Translations under genes and position numbers: made by a program
Shown: one piece after another, positions 22,431 to 32,749 of the stretch
Position numbering within the stretch: the first letter of the stretch is position 1
How the letters are laid out: each line of letters begins with the position of its first letter
Assembly (NCBI GenBank): GCA_949130495.1
Contig: OX422221.1
Span: 145,609,405 to 145,673,404, forward strand
Direction: 5' to 3'
DNA: 64,000 nt
Origin: Sambucus nigra
Lineage: Eukaryota; Streptophyta; Magnoliopsida; Dipsacales; Adoxaceae
Notes under the pieces: model-generated
What the model saw: the letters and a program-made list of their open reading frames with translations, nothing else
Databases searched by the model: none
What the model was told of the DNA's origin: nothing

Positions 22431-23627
22431 CTCAATCATTAGGCCCAAAGGAGTTCTCAAAAGGAGATGACATCTTAAGAAATTCCTCCATCAAATTTTA
22501 TAAAGTCTTAACTAAATATTCTACTTGCTCTCGAAGCTCTCAAACTCTCTATGGTGATGTGTGGGAGCATGTGGAGTAACACGTGTGGGAGTGCGTGAGG
22601 TAATATATGTAGTAACTCGAGTGGAAACATACTGGGGAACATGAATATGAGAAACTCTCCCTAGATTAAAACAAAACTCTCAAAGGTGACCTATTTATCT
22701 GCAATGGAAACAAATAAAATGGGCTTGGGTCTACCTTCCTCAAAATATCTAGGATAAGGTCTTCTAGGTGGGATAGGTTGCCTTGGCAGGTTTGGTTGAG
22801 GGCTATAAGGATCCATCAGAAACTTAAGAACCAGCTCGAGTGTTGATTTGGAAGTGGATGCACCATCATAACCTATTCCTTGCTTCTCAATTTTACCTAA
22901 TGCGAGACCAAGGAGCATCTTTTCAACCTTTATATATGTGTCCTATAAAGTGACCTTGACCTCCCGATCATGTTCGATATCTCTCTCGAGTTGGGATGCA
23001 CGAGCTTCAAGTTTCTTATGAGTTTCCAATGATTATAAAGATCCCTCTTAAGACCAGCCACAGTGTTGGTCAAAATTGTCTTCTCATATTGATAACAATC
23101 AACTCAGACTCAGAATCACAAAAATTTTCTTTCTTCTTTTTCTTAGTTTGTGTTTTGAAAGCAATCCCTATTTCCTTAGGTTTAACAGTTTTAGGAAACA
23201 TATATATCTCATACGCTTGAAGGTCTCCTAAGTGTTCTTCTAACCTAAGAGTGTTTAGTATCCCTAAAGAATTTAACACAATAACCATAGGAATAAAGTG
23301 GGTTGTTTCTCAAAATTTTCTTAACTACATGCGTCTCAGGGATTTTCTCACCTAAATTGAAACTCGAGGTTACTATATCAGACACGCGTGCGTACTACTC
23401 ATCAAAAGATTCAGACTCAACCATAGTTATCGTTTCAAATTGTGTGGTGAGATTATCAAGATTATAAGCTTTTACAACATTGGTTCCCTTATGAGTGAGC
23501 TGAATGATATTCTAATATTCTTTATTTGTGGTGCACGTCATAATATGTCAGGGGTGATGGCTCCAAAGAAGGCACTCATGCTACACGAGTTAAAATTGTT
23601 CCAGTTAAAATCATCCTCTATCCAAAT
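22431..23627 (-). pseudogene. Copia-A gag remnant (UBN2-type)
   Basis: The minus strand encodes pieces clearly related to the copia-B gag at 62,096-63,963. VIVLNSLGILNTLRLEEHLG and GDLQAYEIYMFPKTVK lie at about 23,288-23,170 (copia-B has VTVLNSLGNLKSLKLEESVG and GDLQTYEIDMFPKV). IGYDGASTSKSTLELVLKFL with MDPYSPQPN lies at about 22,860-22,790 (copia-B has IGFDGDSPSQIVLEPVPEFM). Stops break it into fragments. It ends at 23,627, exactly where the proposed Tat-2 LTR begins, so the gag N-terminus is missing on this side. Confidence 0.65.
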
Positions 23628-23649
23628 TGTAGACACCCCATTCTAGGAC

Positions 23650-24560
23650 ACCCTTAAGTATCTTCTTAGGTCCCTATCACTCACTCGTTCACCATAAACC
23701 CTAGGTCATACTCTGAGTATCGATCTAGAGGCCATTCGGCGCTTTCAAGTCCCTTTTAACTCTGATCAACTCTCAACCTTGAGCAAATCTCAATGAATCT
23801 TCTAAGGGATCTGAATTCCTTTTTCAACGATCCATCTCGAGCATGAATTGGCCTTACGGTTTGGACAAATAATTCATTTTACTTTGAGTACTGATCTAAA
23901 GGCCACTAGGTGTTCTTGGGCCCCGTTTGACTCTAGTAAGCTCTCCAACTTGAGTGAGGCTCAATGAATCTTTGAAAGGCTCTGAATCCCCTTTCCAATT
24001 ATTCGTCCATTGCGCGAATCGACCTTATAGTTCAAACAAACAATCTGTTTTACTCCTAAGGGTCATCAGGTGATCTTGGGTCCCATTTGACCATAGTCGA
24101 ATCTCCAAACCAAGATAACATTATGAAATCTCAATGGGCACTAAACTCCCTTTCCAACCGTCTGACCCATACGTGAATCAGCCTTACGGATCGAACGAAT
24201 GATTCGTTTTACTCCTAAGGGTCATCAGGCGCTCTCGGGCCCCGTTTGACCATAGTCAACTCTCCAAACCAAGAGAAGATTATGAAATATGAAAGGGAAC
24301 TGAATTACCTTTCCAACAGTCTGACCCTTGCATAAATCAGCCTTACGGTTCGGACGAACAATCCGTTTTCCTCTGAAAACCTCCCGTTTAGAGACCATCG
24401 AATGCTTTTGAGCCCCATTTGACTTCGGTCGACTCTCGGAGTTGGGAGTGGATCAATGTATTCTTAAACGAATTTGAATTCCCTTTTCAACGAACCTATC
24501 TGTGCACGATTCGTACTTACAGTTTGCATTTTATGCCCGTTTTTTCAAAAAATCCTTTCT
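23650..24560 (+). repeat. Tandem array, about five units of 159-173 bp
   Basis: The anchor (T/C)CCC-TTTGAC recurs at 23,750, 23,921, 24,081, 24,240 and 24,413, giving spacings of 171, 160, 159 and 173. Each unit also contains an AACTCTC or AGCTCTCCAA block, CCCTTTCCAA or CCTTTTTCAAC, and (GCC)TTACGGTT-GGAC. Units are diverged, most strongly the first and last. Confidence 0.75.
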
Positions 24561-25000
24561 GGACTGCCCATAGTCCCCCCAAACACCCCGCCTATCGGTA
24601 GGGTGCATTTTTCCTTGCGCAACAAGGCAAGCCCTATGCTGATAGGTAGGTCAGGGGCCATATCAGTCGGCACCCCCTTGATGATATAAAAAGATTCCAT
24701 GACCTCACCTTGAGAAGAACCCGAGAGACCCCTCTCAGAAAGTTAAAAAACATTATCCTCGAATTCAGAGCCTTTCCCTTTCTTAAATAGCCCATATTCC
24801 CACATTCTCTTATCTCATTTCCTTATCTCCCATGGTAATTCACCCCACCTTTTCATGCCACCTCCATACCACTCTAAATTCAACATATTTTCATCCCAAA
24901 GTCAACAATAAACATTCAGAAGCTGTTTTATATCCCCATCTCTTTCTCTAGTTCATCCATTTTAGCAGTATTCACATTATTTTTATTTTTGTGCCTTATT

Positions 25001-25005
25001 ATATT
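25001..25005 (+). other. Target site duplication of Tat-1 (left)
   Basis: ATATT precedes the TG of the 5' LTR and is repeated exactly at 35,673-35,677 after the CA of the 3' LTR. Confidence 0.9.
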
Positions 25006-25424
25006 TGTGGGTACCCTGAATTTAGCATCATAGGCCTGGACGAGTAGCCTCTCCGTAGCGGCCCAAAGCCCAGGCCCATCACCTTTTGTATTGATCCGAT
25101 TACCCCACGATTCCATGAAGAGAAGTTGTGGGGGAACGCGATCCCATGTGGGCAAGATGGCTAATAAGGAGGAACCCATCACCCACACTACTCCAACATA
25201 TACATGTATAAATTAAACCCTACGTCCGGGGCAAAGGACAAGCTGTATTCTCTGTACTTATTCTTCATAATATAGATAAATAACACTGACTGCACCATCG
25301 TGGACGTAGGCACATCTTTGCTGAACCACGTACACCTGTTGTTGTGTGATCTGCATTTTATTTATCTTCTCTTGGTCATTGCCTCTTTGATATTTATTTG
25401 TGTTGCAAAATAATTGTCACCACA
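25006..25424 (+). repeat. Tat-1 5' LTR
   Basis: TGTGGGTACC...TCACCACA, 419 bp. A TATA-like box TATAAATT lies at 25,207-25,214, followed by the likely transcription start. AATAA-type motifs follow near 25,268-25,280. Confidence 0.93.
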
Positions 25425-25426
25425 AT

Positions 25427-25444
25427 TGGCGCCGTCTGTGGGAA
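25427..25444 (+). other. Tat-1 primer binding site
   Basis: TGGCGCCGTCTGTGGGAA begins two bases after the LTR and starts with TGG, the complement of a tRNA CCA end. The exact tRNA is not assigned here. Confidence 0.75.
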
Positions 25445-25491
25445 GCGTTCATCTTTCCCCGAGAAGAGCCCACACCAAGAAAAAATCTAAG

Positions 25492-26829
25492 ATGTCTGGT
25501 CACAGCAGCAACGCTCCTCAAGCAGGAGATATTCAGGAGCCACCTGCTCCCCGCAGGATTAGGTCTGAAGTCCGACGTTCAGATCAAGGGGCTCGCGAAA
25601 GTCAAGGACCAGCAAGGTCCACGCAGATATCCAGATTGATCGATGCATACGAAGCAAGGCTCCACGAGCAGAGGGAATCTTCTCGCAGATATGAGGCTGA
25701 GAATGCTCGCCTGAAAAGAAGACTGGAAAAACTAGAAAAAGAATTACGTCCTGATACCAGGAGACGCCCCTATCGCACTCCTAGCCCTCAGGCGAGCAAA
25801 TCTCGCAGCCGAGGAAGGAGCCCTAGGCGGCAATATCAACGGGACGAAGGTGGCGACTCAGACGACGACCTCCGCGAACAACTAAGAAAAGCTCGCCGCT
25901 ACCAGAGCCCTGCTCGCAGCGACGACAACATACGGAACCTGGTCCGCAGAGAGATGGACCAACATCCAGCTCACCGCGGCACCAGGTCGACCAGAGAACT
26001 CGCCAAGAGAGCCCTTAAGACCCAGATGAAATCGCCCTTCACGAGGGAAATTGAAGAAGAAGAAGCTCCCAAAAAGTTTTCTATTCCAAGGTTCAAGATT
26101 TACGACGGGAAGACTGATCCCATTGATCATGTCAGGCAGTACCGGTAGGCTATGACCCTCTGGAATCACCGAGATGCACTGATGTGCCGTATTTTTCCCT
26201 CGAGCCTTCATGACGTGGCCCAGAAATGGTTCGAGAAACTCCCTCACCGATCCATCAGAAATTTCAAATCCCTGGCCGAGCTCTTTACAACCCGGTTCAT
26301 CACCAGCAGCTCCCATCCCAAAAGGATGGATGTTCTATTAACAATGAATAAAATGCCTCAGGAGACACTCCGAGACTACGCGAAGAGGTACTGGGAGTTA
26401 TTCAACGAAGTCGAGGACTGCGCGGAAGAAGTGGCAGTGGCTTCATTCAAAATTGGGCTACCTAGCTCTTCCCTCCTTTACCAGTCCTTGACAAAGAAGG
26501 AAGCTACGACCATTGATGACCTGATGGCCCGGATTGAGAAATACGCAAAGGTGGAAGATGTCACCCGCCTTAACATAGGAGAAAACGGTCGAGCCAAGCT
26601 CGCTACCAGGGGAAGTGAGAAAGTTGATAACCAGAAAAAGGAGGAAAGAATGGGAGCAAGAATGGCTCCAAAAATGGAGGGAACCCTGACGTTGCAAAGT
26701 CATTCCAGGCGGTCAACAACGTCTTCAAAGAACCAATTTATAAAATTCTCGCGAAGATCAAGGATGAGCCGTTCATCAAATGGCCCCGGAAAATGGGAGG
26801 AGACCCCTCGAAAAGAAACAATGCACTGA
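25492..26829 (+). pseudogene. gag: Tat-1 gag (capsid part), interrupted
   Basis: The ATG at 25,492 opens a basic, Arg/Ser-rich N-terminus. The retrotransposon gag capsid domain follows: IPRFKIYDGKTDPIDHVRQYR, then MTLWNHRDALMCRIFPSSL and AQKWFEKLP, then LRDYAKRYWELFNEVEDC. A single in-frame TAG at 26,146-26,148 splits the capsid domain. The frame otherwise stays open to 26,829, but from about 26,640 the real protein continues in the -1 frame. Start choice: first ATG after the PBS in the capsid frame. Confidence 0.85.
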
Positions 26830-27707
26830 GATACACCTTCCACAAAGAGGGAGGGCATAAGACCGAGCACTGCAAGGCTCTTAAGTCCCACCTCGAGGAG
26901 TTGGCCCAATCCGGACATTTGAAGGACTTTATGGAAAAGAAGGTAGAGAGAGTGACCGTCCACAAGGAGGCAAAACCCGACAACGTATTGGAAGACGACG
27001 CCGGACACGAATTCGCAGTAATCCACGGAGTATCCGATGTTAAGCAAATCCAGGGTAACTCAGCTCGAATGGAGGTAAAGAAGCTGACAGCGGTGATGCA
27101 AGCTTTTCAGATTGATCCAGCAAAATCACAGGCAGGAAAACGTCGGCGAGCAGAGGACATCAACTACAATAAGCATATTGTTTTCACGGATGAAGATCTT
27201 GTGGGAGTAAGGACCCCACATCACGATGCCTTAGTCATTACACTCAGGATAGCCAACTTTGATATCGACAGGCTGCTCGTCGATCAAGGGAGCTCATCCG
27301 AAGTAATGTACATCGACCTGTTCAGAAAATTGAAGTTGAACATCGCCGACCTAAAGGGAACCACTGTTCCTCTGGTCGGCTTCGCTGGGAAGATGACCAT
27401 GCCTCTGGGAAAGATAGTACTGCCAGTGCTCGCTGGAAATGTTTCAAAAATGATCGAATTCTTGGTGGTCGACATCGATTCACCGTATCAAGCCATCCTC
27501 GGCAGGGGATGGCTTCATGCAATGAAGGAAGTCTCCTCGACCTACCAACAGAAACTCAAATATGTCACCGAGCGGGGAGTGATGGAGATACATGGCGACC
27601 AGGCGATGGCGAGAAAGTGCTTCATAGCGGCCATCCGACCAAAGCCAGAGAAAAGAGCTGTTCAAACCAGCAAGAAGGTGGAGAAAGGTGCAATTCCTTC
27701 CAAATAG
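26631..27707 (+). pseudogene. pro: Tat-1 gag zinc-knuckle region and aspartic protease
   Basis: In this frame the gag tail reads KEPIYKILAKIKDEPFIKW, then MGGDPSKRNNALRYTFHKEG and GHKTEHC. This is a zinc-knuckle-like motif whose first Cys is Tyr, so metal binding is probably lost. The protease follows at about 27,225-27,530 with LLVDQGSSSEVMYIDLF as the active-site block (D-Q-G rather than the usual D-T/S-G, seen in this lineage) and ILGRGWLH near the end. It joins the capsid frame by a -1 shift near the A5 run at 26,635-26,639, probably an indel. It ends at TAG 27,705-27,707, in frame with RT. Confidence 0.83.
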
Positions 27708-27713
27708 CAATTA
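27702..27713 (+). promoter_or_regulatory. Possible leaky stop codon between protease and RT
   Basis: The sequence is AAA TAG CAA TTA. TAG followed by CARYYA is the tobamovirus-type readthrough context, and CAA TTA satisfies it exactly. The protease and RT frames are the same on both sides, so suppression would give a gag-pro-pol fusion. Function is an inference; a chance nonsense mutation would look the same. Confidence 0.5.
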
Positions 27714-30210
27714 AAATATGGAAGGCCCGGGGTGGAAGAGACCAGGCTCCTCCCCTCCGAGCGCGTCGTCGAGGACCTGGTAGAAGTGTCGGCTAAAGAG
27801 GGCGACAATAGCAGAGTCTTCCTGATTGGAACCTCACTCACTGACCAAGAGCAAAAGGAGTTATCAACCTTACTCAGAAGCAACATATACATTTTCGCTT
27901 GGGAACCCTATGAGCTGCCAGGAATCGACCCCAATATGGTCTGCCATCAGTTGCACGTCGATCCCACATTCAAGCCGATAGCGCAGAAGGCACGACGAAC
28001 TGCACCTGAGAAGGCCAGAGCAATAGAGAAAGAAGTCAAAAAACTACTGGATGCAGGGTCCATACGGGAAGTGCAATTTCCCAAATGGTTATCCAACCCA
28101 GTGGTAGTTCCAAAAAGCAACGGGAAGTGGAGAGTTTGCATAGACTTCACTGACCTCAACAAAGCCTGCCCCAAGGATAGCTTCCCTCTTCCGAAAATAG
28201 ACCAACTAGTAGACGCCACCGCAGCTCACGAACGAATGAGTTTCCTGGACGCATACTCAGGATATCACCAGATTCCCCTGTATACCCCTAATCAGGACAA
28301 AACGACGTTTATCACAACGATTGGTTTATACTGTTACAAGGTCATGCCTTTTGGGCTAAAAAATGCAGGGGCAACCTATCAGCGACTAGTTACTAAAATG
28401 TTCAAGAATCAAATGGGAGACACGATGGAGGTCTACATCGACGACATGCTCGTCAAGAGCAAGGAGAAGGAAAAACACCTCTCGGACTTATCAAGTACCT
28501 TCAAAATCCTCTGGAAGTACCGAATGAAACTCAACGCGAGCAAGTGTTCCTTCGGTGTCCAGTCAGGAAAGTTTCTTGGGTATTTGGTCAGCAAGCGAGG
28601 CATAGAGGCTAATCCGGACCATATTGATGCAATCAAACGAGTGCAACCTCCTCGAACAATCCGCGATGTACAGAAGCTCACTGGAATGCTCGCTGCTCTA
28701 AATCGTTTCATCTCTAAATCCTCTGAGAGATGCAAGCCTTTCTTCCAACTCCTAAAAGGCAGCAAAACAGTAGAATGGACCCCAAGTTTCTCACGAGCAA
28801 TAGACGAGCTCAAGTCCTACCTGAGCTCCCCATCATTGCTTGTCATACCACAACAAATGGACTCTTTATACCTCTACCTCTCTGTATCCAGCCATACTGT
28901 CAGCTCAGCGCTAATGTGTGAAGTTACAGGGATTCAACATCCAGTCTATTACGCGAGCAAAACCCTATTAGATGACGAGCAGCGCTACCTACCATTGGAA
29001 AAGCTCGCATTCGCCCTAGTAATGGCCTCGAGGAAACTGAAACATTACTTCGAAGCTCATACGATCATCGTCCTTACATCACACCCCCTCAAGGCTATCC
29101 TAAGGAAGGCGGATTTGTCAGGCAGACTGTCTAAATGGTCAGTCGAGCTCGACCGATTTGACATCCAATTTCAACTAAGGACAGCTATCAAGGGTCAAAT
29201 CCTTGCTGACTTCATAGCTGAATTCACAGGCGAAGAACGCATCGACCAGCCTAAGCCAACAGAACAAAACAACCAGGCTACAGGGGGAAGATGGAAACTA
29301 TTTGTTGATGGAGCCTCCAAATCAAAGGGGGCAGGAGTAGGAATTATTCTCATCACTCCAGAAAATACAGTCCTCGAGCAAGGAATCAGGCTAGGATTTG
29401 CAGCCTCCAACAACGAAGGAGAATACGAAGCCTTAATAGCAGGTCTCCAAAGGGCGTAAACTCTGGGAGCAAAGCATTTACAGGTATTCGGAGATTCGCA
29501 ACTAGTTTCCAATCAGATAAGTGGAGACTATAACGCGAAGGATGAGAGGATGGCAGCCTACCTCTCCTTGGTAAAAAACTTAATGACGAACTTTGAAGAC
29601 ATCAACATCCAACAGTTTCCCAGGGGGCAAAACAGCCACGCTGACGCCTTAGCAGCCCTGAGCTCGGCAGTTGATTCCAGCCTTAAAAGGATCATCCCTA
29701 TCGATTTCCTCAGCTGCCCGAGCATCTACCCCAACTGCGAGCTGACCAAAGCGAAACCAATACTCCAATTGGAACCAGCCCCCAGCTGGATGGATCCCTT
29801 GAGAGACTATTTGAAGAACGGAACGCTCCCAGAGGATAAGAGAACTTCCCACCAGATAAGAGTCAAAGCTGCTCGCTTTCACTTATCCACAGGAGGCGAC
29901 TTGTATAAAAGATCTTTCTCCGGCCCCTACCTTAGGTGCGTCCACCCAGGCGATGTCAAGGCAGTGCTTCACGAGCTTCACGAAGGAATCTGCGAAAGCC
30001 ACGTCGGAGGAAGGTCACTAGCCTTCCGAGCAATGAAGGAAGGTTATTGGTGGCCATACATGCAAAAGGACTCCGCGGTATATGTCCGCAAATGCCTAAA
30101 ATGCCAACTTCACGCTCCCATGGTCCACCAGCCCGCCAGCGAATTAAAATCTCTGACCAGTCCCTGGCCCTTCGCCCAGTGGGGAATGGATATCGTGGGA
30201 CCACTGTCGG
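27708..30210 (+). pseudogene. pol: Tat-1 pol: RT, degenerate RNase H, archaeal-type RNase H, integrase N-terminus
   Basis: RT blocks in order from 27,732: WRVCIDFTDLNKACPKDSFP, FLDAYSGYHQI, MPFGLKNAGATYQR and the catalytic MEVYIDDML (codons 233-240). The first RNase H keeps its fold (YYASKTLLDDEQRYLPLEK) but has LYLSVS and LTSHP where catalytic Asp residues normally sit. A second RNase H follows at about 29,288-29,535 with LFVDGASKSKGAGVGI and NNEGEYEAL, then FGDSQLV after a TAA at 29,457-29,459. The integrase zinc domain is at about 29,960-30,110 (HEGICESHVGG ... CLKCQ), then the first core Asp in WGMDIVGP. The frame breaks near 30,200-30,225. Confidence 0.9.
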
Positions 30211-31015
30211 CAATCGCAAATACCTGTTGGTTGCAACTGAGTACTTTACCAAGTGGATCGAGGCAGAACCACTGGCAAACATCCGAGATGCTGACATGAT
30301 GAGGTTCATATGGAGAAATATAATCACTCGATTCGGAATCCCCAGAACCATCATCACTGATAATGGAACACAGTTCGAGAGTGGCCCTTTTCAGGACTTC
30401 TGCAACAAACACGGGATCAGGCATCACTTCAGCTCGATGGCCTACCCTCAAAGCAACGGACAAGATGAAGCTTCCAACAAGACGGTGATCACTGGATTGA
30501 AGAAACGGTTAGAGCGAGCCAAAGGCGCGTGGACAACCGAGTTACCACATATCCTATGGGCGTATAGAACGACTCCTAGGCGAGCCACAGGAGAAACGAC
30601 ATTCTCACTAGCATATGGAATGGAGGCAGTCATCCCACTCGAAGCAGGATTACATACAATGAGATCCGACCTAGTCGAGCAAGGCCAGAACGATCAGGTC
30701 TTGCTCGCTGAACTCGACCTGGCCGACGAGCGCAGGGAACTTGCCTTAGTGAAACTAGCAAACTATCAGCAACAGCTCGCGAAGCACTACAGCAAAAGGG
30801 TCAATCCGAGGAAATTCAAAGTTGGGGACTACGTCCTAAGAAAGGTCCTGGGCAACACAGCGAAGCCATCAGACGGTAAACTGGGCCCGAACTGGGAAGG
30901 ACCTTATGAGATAACTAGAGATGACCTGCGAGGTGCCTATCATTTGAAAACAATGGAGGGCAGAGAGATACCACGAGCATGGAACGCGGCTAATCTCAAG
31001 AAATTCTATTTTTAG
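30211..31015 (+). pseudogene. int: Tat-1 integrase core and C-terminus
   Basis: The frame shifts relative to upstream pol at about 30,210, apparently through a small indel just after WGMDIVGP. It resumes with NRKYLLVATEYFTKWIEAEP. The second catalytic Asp is in ITDNGTQF and the Glu in NGQDEASNKTV. ILWAYRTTPRRATGETTFSL and the C-terminal GPNWEGPYEI...WNAANLKKFYF follow to TAG at 31,013-31,015. The core is therefore split between two frames. Confidence 0.88.
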
Positions 31016-31451
31016 GAGTTATATTGTTATATTTTTTTATTGTACTCATCTTGTGAAAGGAAAGTTCATTCCTCATTCGCCAATTAAAATCTCTCAGTTG
31101 ATCACTCTCTAAAAAGTAACAATTTTATCTTATCACACACCTTTTTCAAATCACAGGCATAATGGTTGACATAGCAGGGGAGCACCCCTCCTCAGGTCAT
31201 CGTCATAAAGCACGACAGACCTCTTAGCATTGCCCATGGCAATATATGAATCCCTACAGAGTATTCTTAGGCAACAAACCTACTTTGGTTAAACAAAATC
31301 CTAACCGGATAAAGACATCCAATACCAGGTGTGTCCTCGCCAATTGCCCTACTTAGGCCTAAGGGAGTGTGACGACACGACCTAAAAGGTAAAGGGAGGG
31401 CACAATGGTATTCTTATTCTGGACTGGGCGGACACTCACATGACAAAAGCT
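31016..31451 (+). other. Tat-1 untranslated DNA after integrase
   Basis: No coding region in either strand. It separates the convergently oriented pol and antisense gene ends. Confidence 0.5.
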
Positions 31452-31725
31452 ACAAGAATATAAAAGGATTGATGAACACGTTTAGTCGGCAAAATTGCCC
31501 AAAACTCGAACTTCTCATTAATCTTTTATATTTACAAACAGTAATAATACATGTTTAGTCGGCGAAGCTCGCCCAAAGCATTTACAATACAAGAATACAA
31601 AAGGATTGATGAACACGTTTAGTCGGCAAAATTGCCCAAAACTCGAACTTCTCATTAATCTTTTATATTTACAAACAATAACAGTACATGTTTAGTCGGT
31701 GAAACTCGCCCAAAGCATTTACAAT
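31452..31725 (+). repeat. Tandem duplication, 2 x 137 bp
   Basis: 31,452-31,588 and 31,589-31,725 are near-identical units starting ACAAGAATA. Each contains GTTTAGTCGGC twice. It lies between the convergent 3' ends of pol and the antisense gene. Confidence 0.9.
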
Positions 31726-31737
31726 AATTAAAAAATC

Positions 31738-32631
31738 TCAAGAAGGTGGAAGCCTCCGAGCAAGATAGTCAGCAACTTTAGCTCTCCTTCCATCATCAGG
31801 AGCAGGGGCGAGATCCTCCACGACCTCATTTGCGTCCAATTCCAATAATCGCCGGGGAATAGCATCAATGGGTATCCATCGATCATCCCGCCGGAATGGA
31901 TTGGGCATCAAAGTAGAGGAGGACATCTCGTGTCGATACCACAGCGTCGAGTTCCTCGGGACCTGCAGCTCTTTGAGGGCGCTCAACCACCCCCTGATGA
32001 AGGATAACTCTTCAAACTCTGACAGTCTCGTCGGAGCATCCAGCCAGCCTTGATCGTAGCCATCGGACCACACTTGTCGAGGACCGTTCTTGAACAAATG
32101 CCGAAGACGGGTGACGTCCCTCTGGAGCCCAGCAGCAATCACGTATGCTCGCCGAACATCGCCGCGCAGCTCCTCCATTTCCCTCTCACGCTGTTCCTCG
32201 AATTCCCTATTCCTACCCCTGGCACTCCTACCAGCACGCGGGAGGGGAGGCGGAGCAGCTCGCGACGAAGAGCCTTGTAGGACTGCCGAAACAGTGCTCG
32301 GCGAATGCTCCTTTAGCTTTGAGACCTCCCGCCTCAGGTCTTCATTCTCCCGCTGCAGAAACTCCCCAACTTGGTTGACCTCGGTGGCCTCCAGTAACTT
32401 CGCTCTCAGCTCGCTAACTTCTTCTTGCACTGAAGCACCGATCTCTTCCATTTCCTGGAGCCTATCCTTCAACTTGGCCACTAGCTCAGACTGATCCTTA
32501 TATTTCTGGTTCCGTGACTTAGCAAACCTGCAAAGCCTAGCGAAGGCCTGGCGAACTGCAAGGCTTGCATTAGGATCAAGAGTCCTACCTAGTTGGGAGG
32601 TAACAGGAATATAGTCATCCACATCAACCAA
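31738..32631 (-). CDS. Tat-1 antisense gene, exon 4 (coiled coil and C-terminus)
   Basis: Preceded by a pyrimidine-rich tract and TTGTAG at 32,632, an acceptor in phase 0. It encodes LVDVDDYIPVTSQLGRTLDP, then coiled coil (KLKDRLQEMEEIGASVQEEV) and a C-terminal VADYLARRLPPS ending at TGA 31,740-31,738. Whether it belongs to the same mRNA as exons 1-3 depends on splicing before the TGA at 32,750. It could otherwise be a separate unit. Confidence 0.55.
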   Translation of the reverse strand: MVDVDDYIPVTSQLGRTLDPNASLAVRQAFARLCRFAKSRNQKYKDQSELVAKLKDRLQEMEEIGASVQEEVSELRAKLLEATEVNQVGEFLQRENEDLRREVSKLKEHSPSTVSAVLQGSSSRAAPPPLPRAGRSARGRNREFEEQREREMEELRGDVRRAYVIAAGLQRDVTRLRHLFKNGPRQVWSDGYDQGWLDAPTRLSEFEELSFIRGWLSALKELQVPRNSTLWYRHEMSSSTLMPNPFRRDDRWIPIDAIPRRLLELDANEVVEDLAPAPDDGRRAKVADYLARRLPPS

Positions 32632-32749
32632 CTACAAGTAAAAGAAAGAGAAAAGAAAGAGATCAGCATAAACAAAAATGAAGTCTTTTCATTGATAATG
32701 AGCGAGGTTACATCAGATAAAAAAAGAAAAAAATTACAAAGAAGCCCTA

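Larger units (their letters stand above)
23628..25005 (+). mobile_element. Tat-2 5' LTR, proximal part
   Basis: Begins TGTAGACACCCC directly after the interrupted copia-A gag. A TGTAGACACC start is common for LTRs of Ogre/Tat-lineage elements. It contains the tandem array at 23,650-24,560 and is cut at 25,005 by Tat-1. The LTR would resume at 35,678. No second LTR copy is inside the window, so the call rests on the start motif, the break in copia-A and the Tat-2 coding debris downstream. Confidence 0.45.

Noticed and set aside
26631..26645. Programmed -1 frameshift between capsid and zinc-knuckle frames of Tat-1
   Set aside because: The A run is five bases long, not a canonical X-XXY-YYZ heptamer. 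Tat elements normally keep both parts in one gag frame, so an indel is more likely.
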